A DNA stretch of 64,000 nucleotides from Glandiceps talaboti (Eukaryota > Hemichordata > Enteropneusta > Spengelidae). The translations under genes and the position numbers were made by a program. Below are positions 1-12,600 of the stretch, piece by piece (positions within the stretch are counted from its first letter, which is position 1; every line of letters starts with the position of its first letter). The stretch is taken from positions 6,204,001-6,268,000 of the forward strand of contig NC_135549.1 of NCBI RefSeq assembly GCF_964340395.1. The letters run 5' to 3'. The notes under the pieces were generated by a model. That model ran no database searches. It saw only the letters and a program-made list of their open reading frames with translations, and was not told where the DNA came from.

Positions 1-588
1 GGTGCATTAGATGCAACTGCAACTCTCCGGACAGGCACCATAACATTGAATCCTGCTGCTGCTAAGGAAGCCAATTTTAACCCTAATGTGTTGACAAATA
101 CCCAAACTACCGCTGCGTCGATCTTGCCACAACAACCAGTACAGCGCGCCCCCAAGGCCGCTTCTGAGAACATGTCCAGCAAGCCGTGGGTTAAACGGAG
201 TAACAGCCCATACCGCAGTCAAACTGCAATGTCATATGCAAGCACAACACAGACTTTTGATTCTGCATACGGCGATAGTAGAACTGATGACGAAGAAGAC
301 GTTGATAATGTATTAGAAGTTAACGAAACTGAAATTACCACGTTAGAGGACAGAATTCGACAGTGGTGTGTTAGTACTTATGAAAGTTCCAGAGCTGCAG
401 CAAAGGGATATTTCCCAAAATTACGACGTCTTTCGGAGTTGGAACGAGAACATGTGTTAAGGTCCAAACTACCTCTGAGATACAGAGCTCGGACCCAGGC
501 CCAAATTATCGCCAGAAGAGACTTTCTACGACACCACAATATAGGTGTAACTAACGATTACAACGGATACCCAGAATTTGTGGAGTAA
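1..588 (+). CDS. C-terminal coding exon of an unrecognised protein (partial)
   Basis: The frame is open from base 1 to a TAA at 586-588, giving about 195 C-terminal residues; the start lies outside the window. The sequence begins with a low-complexity Ala/Thr/Gln/Pro stretch. An acidic patch (DDEEDVDNV) follows, then a basic, probably helical C-terminus (IRQWCVSTYESS, LRRLSELEREHVLRSKLPLR) ending in NGYPEFVE. No catalytic motif, signal peptide or membrane segment is visible, and I do not recognise the family. The sharp change from codon-like sequence to AT-rich DNA at the stop, together with poly(A) signals downstream, supports a real terminal exon. The coding potential is convincing; the function is unknown. 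Confidence 0.7.
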   Translation, partial: GALDATATLRTGTITLNPAAAKEANFNPNVLTNTQTTAASILPQQPVQRAPKAASENMSSKPWVKRSNSPYRSQTAMSYASTTQTFDSAYGDSRTDDEEDVDNVLEVNETEITTLEDRIRQWCVSTYESSRAAAKGYFPKLRRLSELEREHVLRSKLPLRYRARTQAQIIARRDFLRHHNIGVTNDYNGYPEFVE

Positions 589-1276
589 AAAAAATGCACT
601 TTACACAACCAGAACACAACATTTAGCGTTTGAGAAACTTCGAATTTAATTTACCCACTTGTGTTTATAGATTTTCAATCAGAACTTTAAAAGCTGTTCT
701 TACTCAAATCGTGTATACAAATGTTGTTCTGTTGATATAACTTCGATTCTAGGATCGCATCGTGACTTTTCAGTAGTTCTTTTTTTTTATTTCATTTCCA
801 ATTAAAGTTCACGTAACAAGTTGGATAAGCCTAACGTGTTGCGAACATCAACATGGCAAACTGTGAGACTCTTTGAGACTCATCAGTATAAACAATAATT
901 GGAATAACAAGACAATCAGAAATAGTTAGGCAGTAAACCATTTAGGAAAAAATAGAATATCTCAATATAAAAATACGTTTGATTTAAGGTGTACAGGCCT
1001 TATCAAACGCCCTTATCAAGAACGTCCAGTGTGATTCAAAAATAAGTTTGGACGATCATTTGTTCATGCCATCATTAAACCACGGTTGAAAATCGAATTT
1101 GACAAATTGTGGTTTTTGACATGAAGAAATGTCCAGTCTGATATAGTGCAAACATACACGTCTCTACTTGGAAGATTAGAGATACGTGTAGGATCGTTTA
1201 CTTTGTATTTGAAATCCCACTAGTGTAGCTGATATTATGGCACGATGGGTACTAATGTATTCCTTTGGAGAAAATC

Positions 1277-1298
1277 GGGGGGGGGGGGGAGGGGGGGG
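1277..1298. repeat. Poly(G) tract
   Basis: Thirteen G, one A, then eight G. Such runs are prone to length error in assembly and can form G-quadruplexes. Confidence 0.9.
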
Positions 1299-1940
1299 TA
1301 TCTTAGATACTTCACTTTTCTCCAATATTAGATTCTGTGATTTGTATTTACATTCCGCCAGTACTAGAAAACGGATTTGGGCAAACGATAAATGTTAATA
1401 CTTTACCGTCGAAATGATACATTAAGATATTTCTCTATATTTGCAGGTTTTGTTTATTTTAAGTTTTTACAACACAAATGTTGTCATCAGTAACATTACA
1501 TGACAAGTAAACTGCTTATATTTACGCTGTTCACTTGACAACAGTGCAAAGAGAAATCCTAAGTTGTACTATTCAACAGGGTCTTCAACATTTTACTAGC
1601 GTGCATGAATCAGCATGCTGTCGCGGGGTTTCGTATGGATAAGGAACAACAAATGTATACGTGTACAATTATATTGAAACCCAGTGGGAGGAAGAAAGGG
1701 CAGATATCCTTCACCACAGTGGAAGGCACATAAGAACGACTAAACACCCTTTTCACAATTTTTATTTGGGGGTGTGATTCTATTAAAAACATCGTTTTTG
1801 GTCTGAAACAATTAATGAAAACGACAAATCTGCCCACTGAATGCACCTGATATTTAAGGTTCAGTATGAATGTTTAAAAACGACCCAAATCATACAGATA
1901 TTATTATTTCTAGAAAGGGTCGTGATGTCACTGATTTGGA

Positions 1941-1954
1941 AATAAATAAATAAA
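1941..1954 (+). terminator. Overlapping AATAAA poly(A) signals
   Basis: Three overlapping AATAAA hexamers (starting at 1941, 1945 and 1949) lie about 1.35 kb after the stop of the first gene. They are the best candidates for its 3' end. An alternative, weaker ATTAAA sits near 801-806. Confidence 0.4.
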
Positions 1955-3094
1955 ATTAAAAGTCGAAATGGTAGAGTAATTTGTGATGCACCCGGTTTCA
2001 AATAAAATGGTGACATTCGTTGTCCTATCAACGCTCCTATGTGGCATTGAGGAACACGCTACATTTTGGGCAAAGCAGGAAAATACTCTTGGTTAAGAAT
2101 TTTACCAGTACGGTAGCTGTAATGTGTTTATGCTACACAACACGCATAAAAATATTAAACATCTCTTTGGAAATCTTTCCAACGCCACCGTTCACGTGTA
2201 AATTCACTTAATATATGTCTCAACAAGTATTTTACATGTCGATTTCATAGACCGTACTCTAATCAATAACATATTTAAACAATGGCGTGGCAATAACCCC
2301 TTTGTATAATAATAATGTCTTTCAACGATATCATTTATATGTATATATATTTTGAATTTAACAATTTTTGATAACTTGATGATTTATGCAACTGTGAAGC
2401 AGCAATCTTTAGTAATTTCAACACTTCTATTTAGAAAGTAAGGAACTCACCTCAAGTGACTGTGCAACTGGATAGAGGGTTTTTTACATATAATTTAATA
2501 TGTGATGTATAATAATAAAGGATATATAAAACAAATCTTTGTATATGGCTGTCGATTTTCTCATAAAACAAAATAACAATTAAACGTGACGAAGCCAAAG
2601 TCGAATGATATTACAACAGAGAACAGTTAACTTGAAATAGAAAGTAGTCTGCCTCAACAAATATCTTACTAAATAATTAATGTCCTTGCATCCTCTGTCG
2701 TGAAAACATTCTTACCAACATTGCTATACACCAGATTTTCTTTGCCTGAGCTGTCACTATCTTGGCAGATCATCTCCAAAATACATATACAGTACTAGTG
2801 TAACAAAATGAACTTTTTTCAGAGATTTACGAAAAAATACATATTTAACCAGGATTAAAATGTAGCAAGTTTGCTTAACTTTTTGTAGAGCCAGACGATA
2901 AAATGTAGCCAGAAGACGCTGTCTTCTATTGTATTCTTTCTTCAATAATAATTTGACAATTGAAACTTTCGCTGCCAAAAACTTTTCCGCCAAAATTATA
3001 TGGCTCAAACCACTTTTCTTGAGGGAAGAAAAGATGTTGTGATCACAAAATCACATACTACTGTAAGAAAATATTGACAAAACTGGATTTCTTG

Positions 3095-3180
3095 TACATA
3101 CATACATACATACATACATACATACATACATACATACATACATACATACATACATACATACATACATACATACATACATA
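3095..3180. repeat. (ATAC)n microsatellite
   Basis: A perfect tetranucleotide array of about 21 copies in intergenic DNA. Confidence 0.95.
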
Positions 3181-3787
3181 ATGATAAATCTTCGTTTTAC
3201 TGCAATTTTATTTTTCGAAATTCATGGAGTTGACGCATTGCTTTGAAAACATGGGTGAATGTGAATTTAACATTAAGTTGTCCTAAAGAGGACGCTGTTT
3301 TCCAAAATTAATATCCCATTCCTAACCTCCATTCCTATTTTTTATTACACCGTAGGTTTCAACAACGCCCTCAACGGCAAAGAAAGATATGTAGCCAGCT
3401 AAAAGTATTGGCTTTGTGGAATGTATTAAAATGTTATTACTTATCTTTTGTGTTAAATAGTCTTTACTGTACTTTCATATTATTAGAGGTTTTTTATTGT
3501 TACATTCCATTTGTGGGGTTACTCACTACGTTATCTGATATTTTGTCAAAATTGTGTCAATTTTGGAAACTTCACCATGAAACTGTCTTATATATAATGA
3601 AACTTTATTAAAAAGTCATTTTTGTGGTTTGAAATCAAATATGTTATTATTTCATTCCAATTAACATAAATTATTTGATCACTTCTGGTCAAATAAGGAG
3701 ATACTGCTATACTGAATATAATCGAACAAAAACACAAGTTCAAGTCACAGTGATAAGTCTCTTCCTACTTATTTAAAGTGCATAGTA

Positions 3788-4620
3788 AGGGAATCTTCAG
3801 TAATTACCAAGGGGAGGGCCGGGGAGTAAGGGGGAGGGGAACAGATTTGATACATTGGTTCGTGGGGATATTTTAGAAAATAGAATTGGGGAAGGTCATA
3901 TTTTACTTTTGACACATTGTATTATCTCACTTGCATTATCCAACCACTGCCATGCTGTCATATTCCAATGCCGCAACATCCCACCACTGCCACCATTGTA
4001 CCATAATATCAGTTAAACCACTGCTGGCAACCATGCAGTGAATTGATTCTTAGTTGTGGTGTACATGTGATGATGATCAAGCGGAGTGGGTCTTGAAGAA
4101 AAGAGCTGGGTAACAGTGTGGTATTATTGGTGATGAGTGTTGTGGAGTGGGGATGCTGACATTGGTCCTGACAAACTCAAAAGCACACCTTTCGAGTCTT
4201 TGAGAGTTCAGACCTTCAGCTATGCCAATAAGATCCAAACACAGAAATTAATTAATACTGTGCCTTCACACAAATCCACTGTGTGTTAGTAGTGGGAAGC
4301 AACAAATACCTATCATAATTTTAGTTTTTCATATAGCACTTTCCTACATTGTACTCAAAGCACTTTTAAATTACAATTTAAAATTCAAAAATTATCCATG
4401 TGGTGGCAGAAGTGGGAGAGAGCCATTAGTTCTGAGACTTGTGTCCATTTCCATGTCTGACAGCATTTTAACCAATGTTTTTGAAATACTTGTACAGGTC
4501 ATATTTTAGAAAGAGAAATAATCTTTTTAGAAAATGGAGTAGAGGAGGGTCACATTTGTATGCCACAGAAAAGGCTTGACTTCCCCCGGCCCTCCCCCTT
4601 GTAATTACTGAAGGCACCCT
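3788..4620. mobile_element. MITE-like element with GC-rich inverted ends
   Basis: The left end (3788-3826) and right end (4580-4620) are inverted copies. Both contain CTTCAGTAATTAC followed by a GGGGAGGGCCGGGG-like block. Inside each end is a related direct motif (TTTTAGAAAAT followed by a G-rich stretch and GGTCA). There is no transposase, so it would be non-autonomous. I could not identify a clear target duplication, so the superfamily is unassigned. Confidence 0.5.
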
Positions 4621-5642
4621 AAACAATGAGCATTTGTGGCTGATGATAAAATACAAATCAACTTTACGTCAGGTATAGAACCCATGAACTTTGTGGTGGT
4701 GAATCCTACATAACCCCCCCCCCCCACCCACCCACCACCATGCATATAATAGAAGAGAATAAAGAATATTACACTGTAAACATACTATCCCTTCTTAGCA
4801 TCTGTGATATGTGTCCTTGACTCTCAAAGAAACACACAATCAAATATGCAAATTATGCTATGTTATTCGATATTATTATGTTCAATATGTAGTATTTATT
4901 TTGTGTAGTCTCTTCCATGATTTACATGTAACACACTATGTTTACACAATACAGCATCTGCTACTAAGAAAGTCTAGAGTGTATCTGTTTATCACATGAC
5001 CTGATCGTCAACATGAAACATTTAATATCGAACAACTGTTACAAATCTGAAAAATTTCGTCAATTTATATGAAATAAAAATAACATATTTTTTTGTTATA
5101 CATCAATTGTGGAGAACCATGGACACTGACATAGCAGTAGTCCTAACTCCCTAGCTAGAATACAAAATGTGTAGTAAAGTAAAAGGCTGAAATCGTTATA
5201 ACGTTGGGGCCACCGATTGTAAGGTGTGGGCCTAAAATTGGATTTCAGTACAATATTACGTGTATAATGGTATTACATTTATATCTAACAAAACTGGCTT
5301 TGGTTGTACATAGTGCAGCTTTGTGTACAATTTTAGCATATAGTAATTACAATATCTGAGAAATGTTTATGCTGCATATTGAAAACATGCTGGAAGACTT
5401 AAAATTCACTATTGCTCTGAATACATGTAATGGGAACATAAAAAACTCTATCCTTCTGAAATAGTATCATCATGAACATATACCATACTACACACACACA
5501 ATATATGAAAGAAAACACACACTGTGGTGAAAATACATGTTTTGGCCAAAATATACCACTGACCACATGTGTACATACATGTATAATATCTAATATGTAA
5601 TGAGAACATTAGAGTCAGTAGGATTAGCCCTGTCCTCATCTG

Positions 5643-5840
5643 AATCGCTTCAAAACCGATTCAAACTGAACTGATGCCGTTAAACCAGTTTGAAACCAAT
5701 TTAAGTACATATGGGGAAACGAGAACTGAATTCGATTCGGTTCAAAACCGATTCAAACTGAACCAATGTAGTTAAACCAATTTAAATACATACGCGGATA
5801 GGAGAATTCAATTCAATTCAGTTAAAAACCAGTTCAGAAT
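5643..5840. repeat. Two-copy tandem repeat, about 100-bp unit
   Basis: Two diverged copies both contain AAAACCGATTCAAACTGAAC followed by GTTAAACCA and a TTTAA run. It is intergenic and non-coding. Confidence 0.6.
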
Positions 5841-7587
5841 GTAAATGGGACAGGCTAATTATGAAATACTAGCAACAATAAACATAAAATGATCCGATCG
5901 CAACTATTTTTGCAGAAAAGTATTCATCGAAGAACCTTTTCTGCAATAAACAAATAAAACACCTCCTACTACATGAATCCTTTTCTTTTGTGTAATTTCA
6001 ATGTTACTTTATTGCCTTTTCATCATTTTCGTATTTTTGTATCATACACTTCCCCCTTTATGGCAGCACTATTTTACTTTTTCACAGAGTCAGCTGGGAC
6101 ATATGTTCTGTTATGACAGCAGTATCATTTTACTTCAAAGTTTGAGTTTTGTACAAAATATCTAAATTTCAAAATTTACGTAAGATATAAAAGAAAATTG
6201 TAAATATTTTGTGAATGCACATTTGGATCTCATTCTTGTACATCGTTGTTTATAGTAGTAAGCTTTTTCTAGCAGTTTTTTCATGAAGGATCTTGAATTT
6301 AAAACTTGGTCAAATATTTTTGGCCATATAAATGGTCACTAATTCTCACACAAGATAAGATGATCAAGGTCTGACTATAGTGTAGTGAATGCCCAAACAT
6401 GGTTGCTATACTATTACAAGGCCTTTTGCACAACCTTCAACACTTGTTTACTTGATTTCATGAACATTTACACAGAGACCAAACAGAATTGTTGGTGTCA
6501 GTAATTTGTTTTCAAAAAACATGACAGTCCCTTATTTATCTATAATGTTGGGAGTTGGGAAGCCATTTTGAATTTGTATGTAAATAACTTTGAAGACACT
6601 TTTTTCTCGATCCCCTAAAATTTGTCTCTTTTCCTTTTACTGGTTGGATGATTGTGTGTTCAAAGTAACTGCTATAGTTCTGTTGTAGTACAAGATTTGT
6701 CCAGTAAGTTAAGAATCCACGGTCCATACAACATAACCGTCATCAAATAGTCTGATTTGAATGTTGACATTCTTATTTATCAACGTACCTGTCAAATTAC
6801 TGAATGGATACTCTGAAAATAGTTTATAAATTTTTTATAATGTATATAAAGATATATATTTGAAACAAAAAATTAAGCTTATACAATTTTCAAATCAGTA
6901 CTTAGAATTTTCAAATCAGTACTTAGAATTAAAAAAAACTATGAACCATCTAAATTTGATGTCTGCCTGGCAGAATGAATTGGGTGCAACCTGCAACCAG
7001 TATATAATTTACACAAATTACGATGTTTTAACTTATCATGACACTAACAGCATTATGGAGAGACGTGTAAATAATTTGGAATTTTTTCACACATGTGATA
7101 CATACTATGGACACTATCAAATTTCATGCAAAATAAATCATTGCATTGATTCTTACTCGGACTAATTGAAGCTATAGACAATTCTGTGAATATGTCTTCA
7201 GAACATGGAGTTAGTAAGTTGAGATATCTATGCACATTAGTATATATTTTTAACTGTGCTCAGTATATAAGGCTACAAATATTTTTAGTTTACAACTCAT
7301 ACAACTTACAATAATCTTTTCCAGTGGTTTGAAAGAAAAAAAAGTTTAAAATATTATCATTTCTGTGAAAGCATGCAATTAACTTTTCAAAAAGATATAT
7401 TTTGTTTTTGAATATGAATTGCCTACAAAAGTTCAGAATTAGCAAGAAATAATAACCTTGCTTCTTGTTAGCCTAACCAGGCCCTGTATTGTTGATGAAT
7501 GAATATGGTATGTGTACGCAATCATACATTACTAATACTCAAGTGACAAATTTTGTACCGTAATGAATGTTTCACTGTCACTTAGTG

Positions 7588-7593
7588 TTTATT
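7588..7593 (-). terminator. AATAAA poly(A) signal of the IRAK gene
   Basis: Read on the minus strand this is AATAAA, about 105 nt after the IRAK stop codon. It is the first canonical signal downstream. Confidence 0.6.
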
Positions 7594-7698
7594 ACTTGTC
7601 GTGTCACACTGACAATAAACAGAGGTGTGTTCAGATTATATACAAGATTTGAGGAGTCCAGAAACTTGTAACTGAGCTCTGTATGCAGTGTTCAACTT

Positions 7699-9650
7699 TT
7701 AACACTGACTTGCATGATCATTGCCTTCCCCTGGATCATTTCTAGGATTGTGACTTTCATCACTCAGTGCAGAGACTTCAGCATCCTGTGGAAGACTAGT
7801 GTCAGAAGCTCCCTCACTTGAAGCACTTCTCTGAGTAAGATACGCTCTCTGAGGACTACGATGATGCTGCTGGTCTTCATTGCCGATTGGCATATTATGT
7901 GTCTCCGGTCTGCCATTGAAATTCCTACATGCATTAGTTTCCATTCGCTCAACTGGCTCTTGGTGTCTTTGTGAGTAGATGTTGCCAGGTGCATTGACCC
8001 TGCTTTGCGCGAGTTGATAACTCTGTTGGTAGTTCTCTTGTGGCCAATTATCCTGAATAAAACTACTTGGTCTGTGATCTGGTGAAGTTGGTGGTAGTCT
8101 ATTTTGGCAATGCTCTTGGCCAACATTTGCTGCTGATGGAGGGCTAGAAGGTGTGTAGGGCCAATTTTTCTTTTTGGGATGATCTTGAGGTTTAATGTGA
8201 CTTTCATCTGCCATTGATGGTGGCCTCACTGGCAGGTACCTAGGGTGATGCCTATAGTCACCCTGCCATGCCCCCTGGGTAGCCATAGGGTTTGGCCAGA
8301 GTGGGTCACTATTTTTTTGAGGTTTATAATACTTGTATACTGGATCACCAGGTCTGTATTCATCTATCATACCTCCATCGTCATACCGATACTGATCATT
8401 TGAGTAGCGGTTGGTTGGTTGTTGATACATATCATGTGGTGTCAAGTTATAGGCATACATATCAGGGGGCAGTCGTTGCGTAGGATTCTCATAGTATGGA
8501 TTACTATAAGGTGGGAAGTATTGTGGTCTCCCTTGGTACACATGGGGTCCCATTTGGTTTGCAGGGTACACTCCTTGCCTGAATTGGCTTTGACCTGGTG
8601 GATAACATGGTAAAGAATTGGATGAACCATCTGTTCTTGAATTAGAGTGGTGCAATGTATGTTGCATTGTTGGATATTGATGGTAGCTTACATCGGGGGA
8701 ATCAGTCGGAGGATGGTAGCTTGGTTTCATCACCATTTGATGACGTGACATATCAGGATACTGTCCAGATGGGCTTCCATGTCTAGGGTCATGGTATAAG
8801 TGACCTGCCAGTGGGTAGTTTTCAGGCATCCTATGACCACCTTGTGATATACTGTGGATTTGTCCTTGGCTCATCTTGGGGTGTCCATTCTCTTCTACAT
8901 ATCTGATCTCGGATGGTCCATGCCCTTCCTCAAACCGGCTCTGGGGATGTCTATTCTCTCCCTCAACCCTGCTATGGGGGTGTCCATTCTGTCCCTCAAA
9001 CCGGTCATGTTGTGTTCTTGTAATACTACAGTCGCTTGACTCGCATGGTTCACGGCTCATCCTATGCATCTGGCCATATCTATCTGGACTTCTGTCACCA
9101 TGGTTTTGTTGCTCATGTAAAATAGGTGGTTGATAATGTATCTCCATAGCAACTGGTTTGTTGACATTATCAGTCACATGACCAGCATATTCACCACTTT
9201 CAGATTTACTTTTCTCGCAACTGCTGGCACTGTATCGACCGCTATCTTCTGGATTTTCTGCCAGCTTCATGTCAGGAATTTCACACTCTTCCATGGCAAC
9301 ATTTTTAATATGTAATTCTTCAACCTTCTGTGCTATTTCACTTGCCACTTCACCTTCAATTTCTCTTTGTTTAATGGCAGCTTTCTCTTCAAGAGTCAGA
9401 TCAGAAACATGTTTATCATCAACTTGTTCTTGTTGCTCTGCCGCTTGTTTTTCTTTGCACTCTTCACTTTGATAATGTTGTTCGGAACTAGTCTCAAGTT
9501 CACTGCTAGTGGCAGGTTTACAGGAATCATCACTGTATTCTTCTGGGACTCTTGCAGGCACATCTGGTGTTGCTGCTTTTGGTGGCTGAGCACCAGTTTC
9601 ATTTTCAACTTTCTCCACTAGTTGATACGGTTCTGTATTTTGAACTGGTT
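7699..9650 (-). CDS. IRAK1: IRAK terminal exon: 650-residue disordered tail
   Basis: The exon begins after a TTTCCAG acceptor in phase 1 and joins exon 12 through a split Gln codon (residue 631); the stop is a TAA. The tail is rich in Pro, Gln, His, Tyr and Ser with no globular signature, so probably disordered. Four sites fit the TRAF6-binding pattern P-x-E-x-x-(acidic/aromatic): PEEYSD 666-671, PSEIRY 876-881, PVERME 1196-1201 and PGEGND 1270-1275. A coiled-coil-prone acidic stretch (TLEEKAAIKQREIEGEVASE) lies near residues 716-735. Vertebrate IRAK1 tails are roughly 200 residues, so this one is about three times longer. The upstream in-frame ATG at 9696 lies in the intron and is not needed. 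Confidence 0.88.
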
Positions 9651-12600
9651 CTGGAAACGGACAACATAAAGTCTTTAACAACTTGATACAATTCATTGAA
9701 TATTGACATACAGTAATTGTTTGTAAATTTTATTTAAGCATTGTATAATTTAAGTACATGTAAGTCCACATAGGACAAATTAATAAACAATAACATAACA
9801 TAACATAACATAACATAACATAACATAGCATAACATAGAATAACATAACATAGCATAACATAACATAACATAGCATAGCATAACAACATAACATAACAAA
9901 ACATAACATAACATAGCATAGCATAGGATAACATAACATAGCATAGCATAACATAACATAGCATAGCATAACATAACATAGCATAGCATAACATAACATA
10001 ACATAACATAACAAATGCAGTTTTGTTATAATTAGTGAGCAGTGGAAAAACATCCTCTTTCTATTAACTGTATAACAATAAGTGAAAATATTGAATATGG
10101 ATGTAAACTTTTGTTTAAAACAGAAGAGAAGAGTGTCTTACGATTTCCTATACGATTGTCTCTCCACTCTTGTACTTTGAGTTGTAACTTTTCAAGGTCC
10201 TTCAACACCTGCATTGGAAAAAGAAAAGACCTTTAAGCGATTTGTTACCAAAACATAGTAATTTCATGAACTATACTACACACAATCTTCACAACGACTT
10301 CTGTTTGTGAAAATTGAAAACCCAGTAGCTCGACTTGGTATTACTTCTACGCTGTTGTGCTTACTCAAGCATACATGGTCATTTAGTGAACAAACCCCAT
10401 CAGCAACTCACAAATCTGCAGTATGTTGTGAAATGGTTGGGACTGTTTATTGGTAGTGTTTACACAAGGACACCAAGTCAGTGTATACAGTAGCATCAAA
10501 GACTAGGGGACACATAACACAGCTCATTAGTAGGATTCCATGGGGGTAAAATTTATGAAATCTAGAGACAAGTTGCAGTTGTTGCAGATTTTAAGTATAT
10601 ATATATATACTAGTGATGTCAGATAAAAATTTAGTTTCATACCTGATGTAGGTTGTACATGTCATGATAATAATAATATTTTATTTATACTGGATAGTTC
10701 TTTAAGTATATAAACACTTGTCTCCCAAGAAGTCCAGTGAGGACCATCCCTCATGAGTTCAGTATTAATGCAGGAGGAAACCGGAGTACCCGGGAAAAAA
10801 CCTGTGTTGTTCAGCAGTCAAACTAAATGACACTCTTCTTACTTACAGCGTGGTAAATTTAATTAAACCCTGACTGGGTTTGAACAATGACTGCAGTGGT
10901 AAGAGGCAAATGATTTAACCACCTAGCCACTGGCAACCCCATGATATTTGAAACAAAAACTCTAAACATCATCAAAGTTCATCATCATTATCATTCACAC
11001 TTTCAGGATGATATAGAAAAAGGTAAATTTCTGTACAGCAGAAAGTGAGTCCTTGAATTTTGGACTAGTTTCACTAACATCTCAGTGGACTTGTTTTTGG
11101 CAAGGAATTCAATGGGCACGTACAGCCTCAAAGACCCAGTTTGGAGTCAGATTAAAATTCAGATTTGAAAAAAAAACGTTAGTCTGGCAGAGCTATAAAA
11201 AAAGTTGGTCCTGAACGATCCTATGTAATTCTTGAGGTTCCACTCTACTCCTAAGACAACACTATGCAAGAATCTGGGATTGAATCCTGGCCCTTTACAA
11301 TGTAAGCATACATTCACGCTATCATTAGCCCAATTAATAGGTATCAGATAAAGTTATACTTAATGTAGAATTTACCATTACGACTTCTGGTCTGTCTTTT
11401 GGTTTTTCAGCTGTACACTTCCTACTGATATTAATGAAATCCATAACTATTTCATCAGGCCAATCTGGACATCTTATATCTCGTAGTTTCCTCACAATTG
11501 ATGCAGGGATTATATTTGTGTCATCATCAAATAGCTCTGCAACATCTTCCATCTGGTAACAGACATTCAAAATCACAGGTTAACACGCATACAAGACATG
11601 TAAATTTGCACACAAGAAAAGATTCAGTGACAAAACAAAAAGTTCTTGACTGACAAAAATTATGAACTTACAATGTAAACAAAGACCAACTCAGCTGGTA
11701 ATGGACATTCAAATTCATCTTTTTTGTTTTATACATGAACAAGTTTTAAATTGTTGCAGATGGTAAAAAAGGAATCTGATCGAATTTATTGCTGTAGGAT
11801 TTGTTTTTTTATACTTAGATTATTTTTGTGATGGTGTTTCTCTAGATATGTAAATGTTTTACTTTATTGCCAAATATACAATAAACAAAGGTTTCCTAAT
11901 GTTTACTTATAGAGGGAGCTATTCATACTGAGAAATGACCATCATGAACCAAGAACAGTACATTATAATTATAGATATGTATTTCAGTGTTTAAAATCTC
12001 TAAAGAAAAATCTCAATGCTGGTGGTTAACCACTCTTGTTTTACAACTTTATAGTACAGTTGTCTTTACTTCATCTCCAATGTATCACACTACATCACAT
12101 TGCATTACATTACATTACTTCAATAATATGAAATAACATTATGATTTATGAGTACAGAATGATTTAAATTTTGTAGTAACTCACCAGCAATCTATGTGGA
12201 CGTTCTCTGCCAGGCTCATAGGCCATCCTACCATTCAATATCTCAAATAATACCTAGAGAGAGAATGATAAAAAAGTAAATTGCTAATTACTTGACGGCC
12301 AGACCACAGACCACATGTGATAAATTTTTAAAAATCAAACTGGCTTCATTATGAGCAGTGGTTCGAACTCTATGATTATGTACAGGTGACTCTAGTATGG
12401 TAAACAATTCTAATGAAGATAAGAGTTTTTTGTTAATTTTTAAGAATGTTGTTGCCATGACTATGCAAGAGTTTCAAGACAAGATCTCAAATACCAAACA
12501 TTAAAAATGATATTCGGCCCAGGTGATCTCTATTTGTTGTTGGCCTCAAAGCACAGAAAGCCAACCACCGACTAAAATGTCAAGTTCATCGATTGTGAAA

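Larger units (their letters stand above)
589..7587. other. 3' UTR and intergenic DNA between the first gene and the IRAK gene
   Basis: There is no convincing coding exon in these 7 kb: the open frames are short, AT-rich and lack splice-flanked conserved protein. It contains a poly(G) run, an (ATAC)n array, a MITE-like element and a two-copy tandem repeat, each listed separately. The first 1.3 kb is probably 3' UTR. Confidence 0.6.

Noticed and set aside
9651-9696. A separate single-exon gene starting at ATG 9696
   Set aside because: The TTTCCAG acceptor at 9651 joins the IRAK frame exactly and the total IRAK length becomes a whole number of codons; the ATG lies in the intron.
9730-10053. Minus-strand MLCYVMLCY-type open frames
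   Set aside because: Product of the pentanucleotide array, open in all three minus frames.
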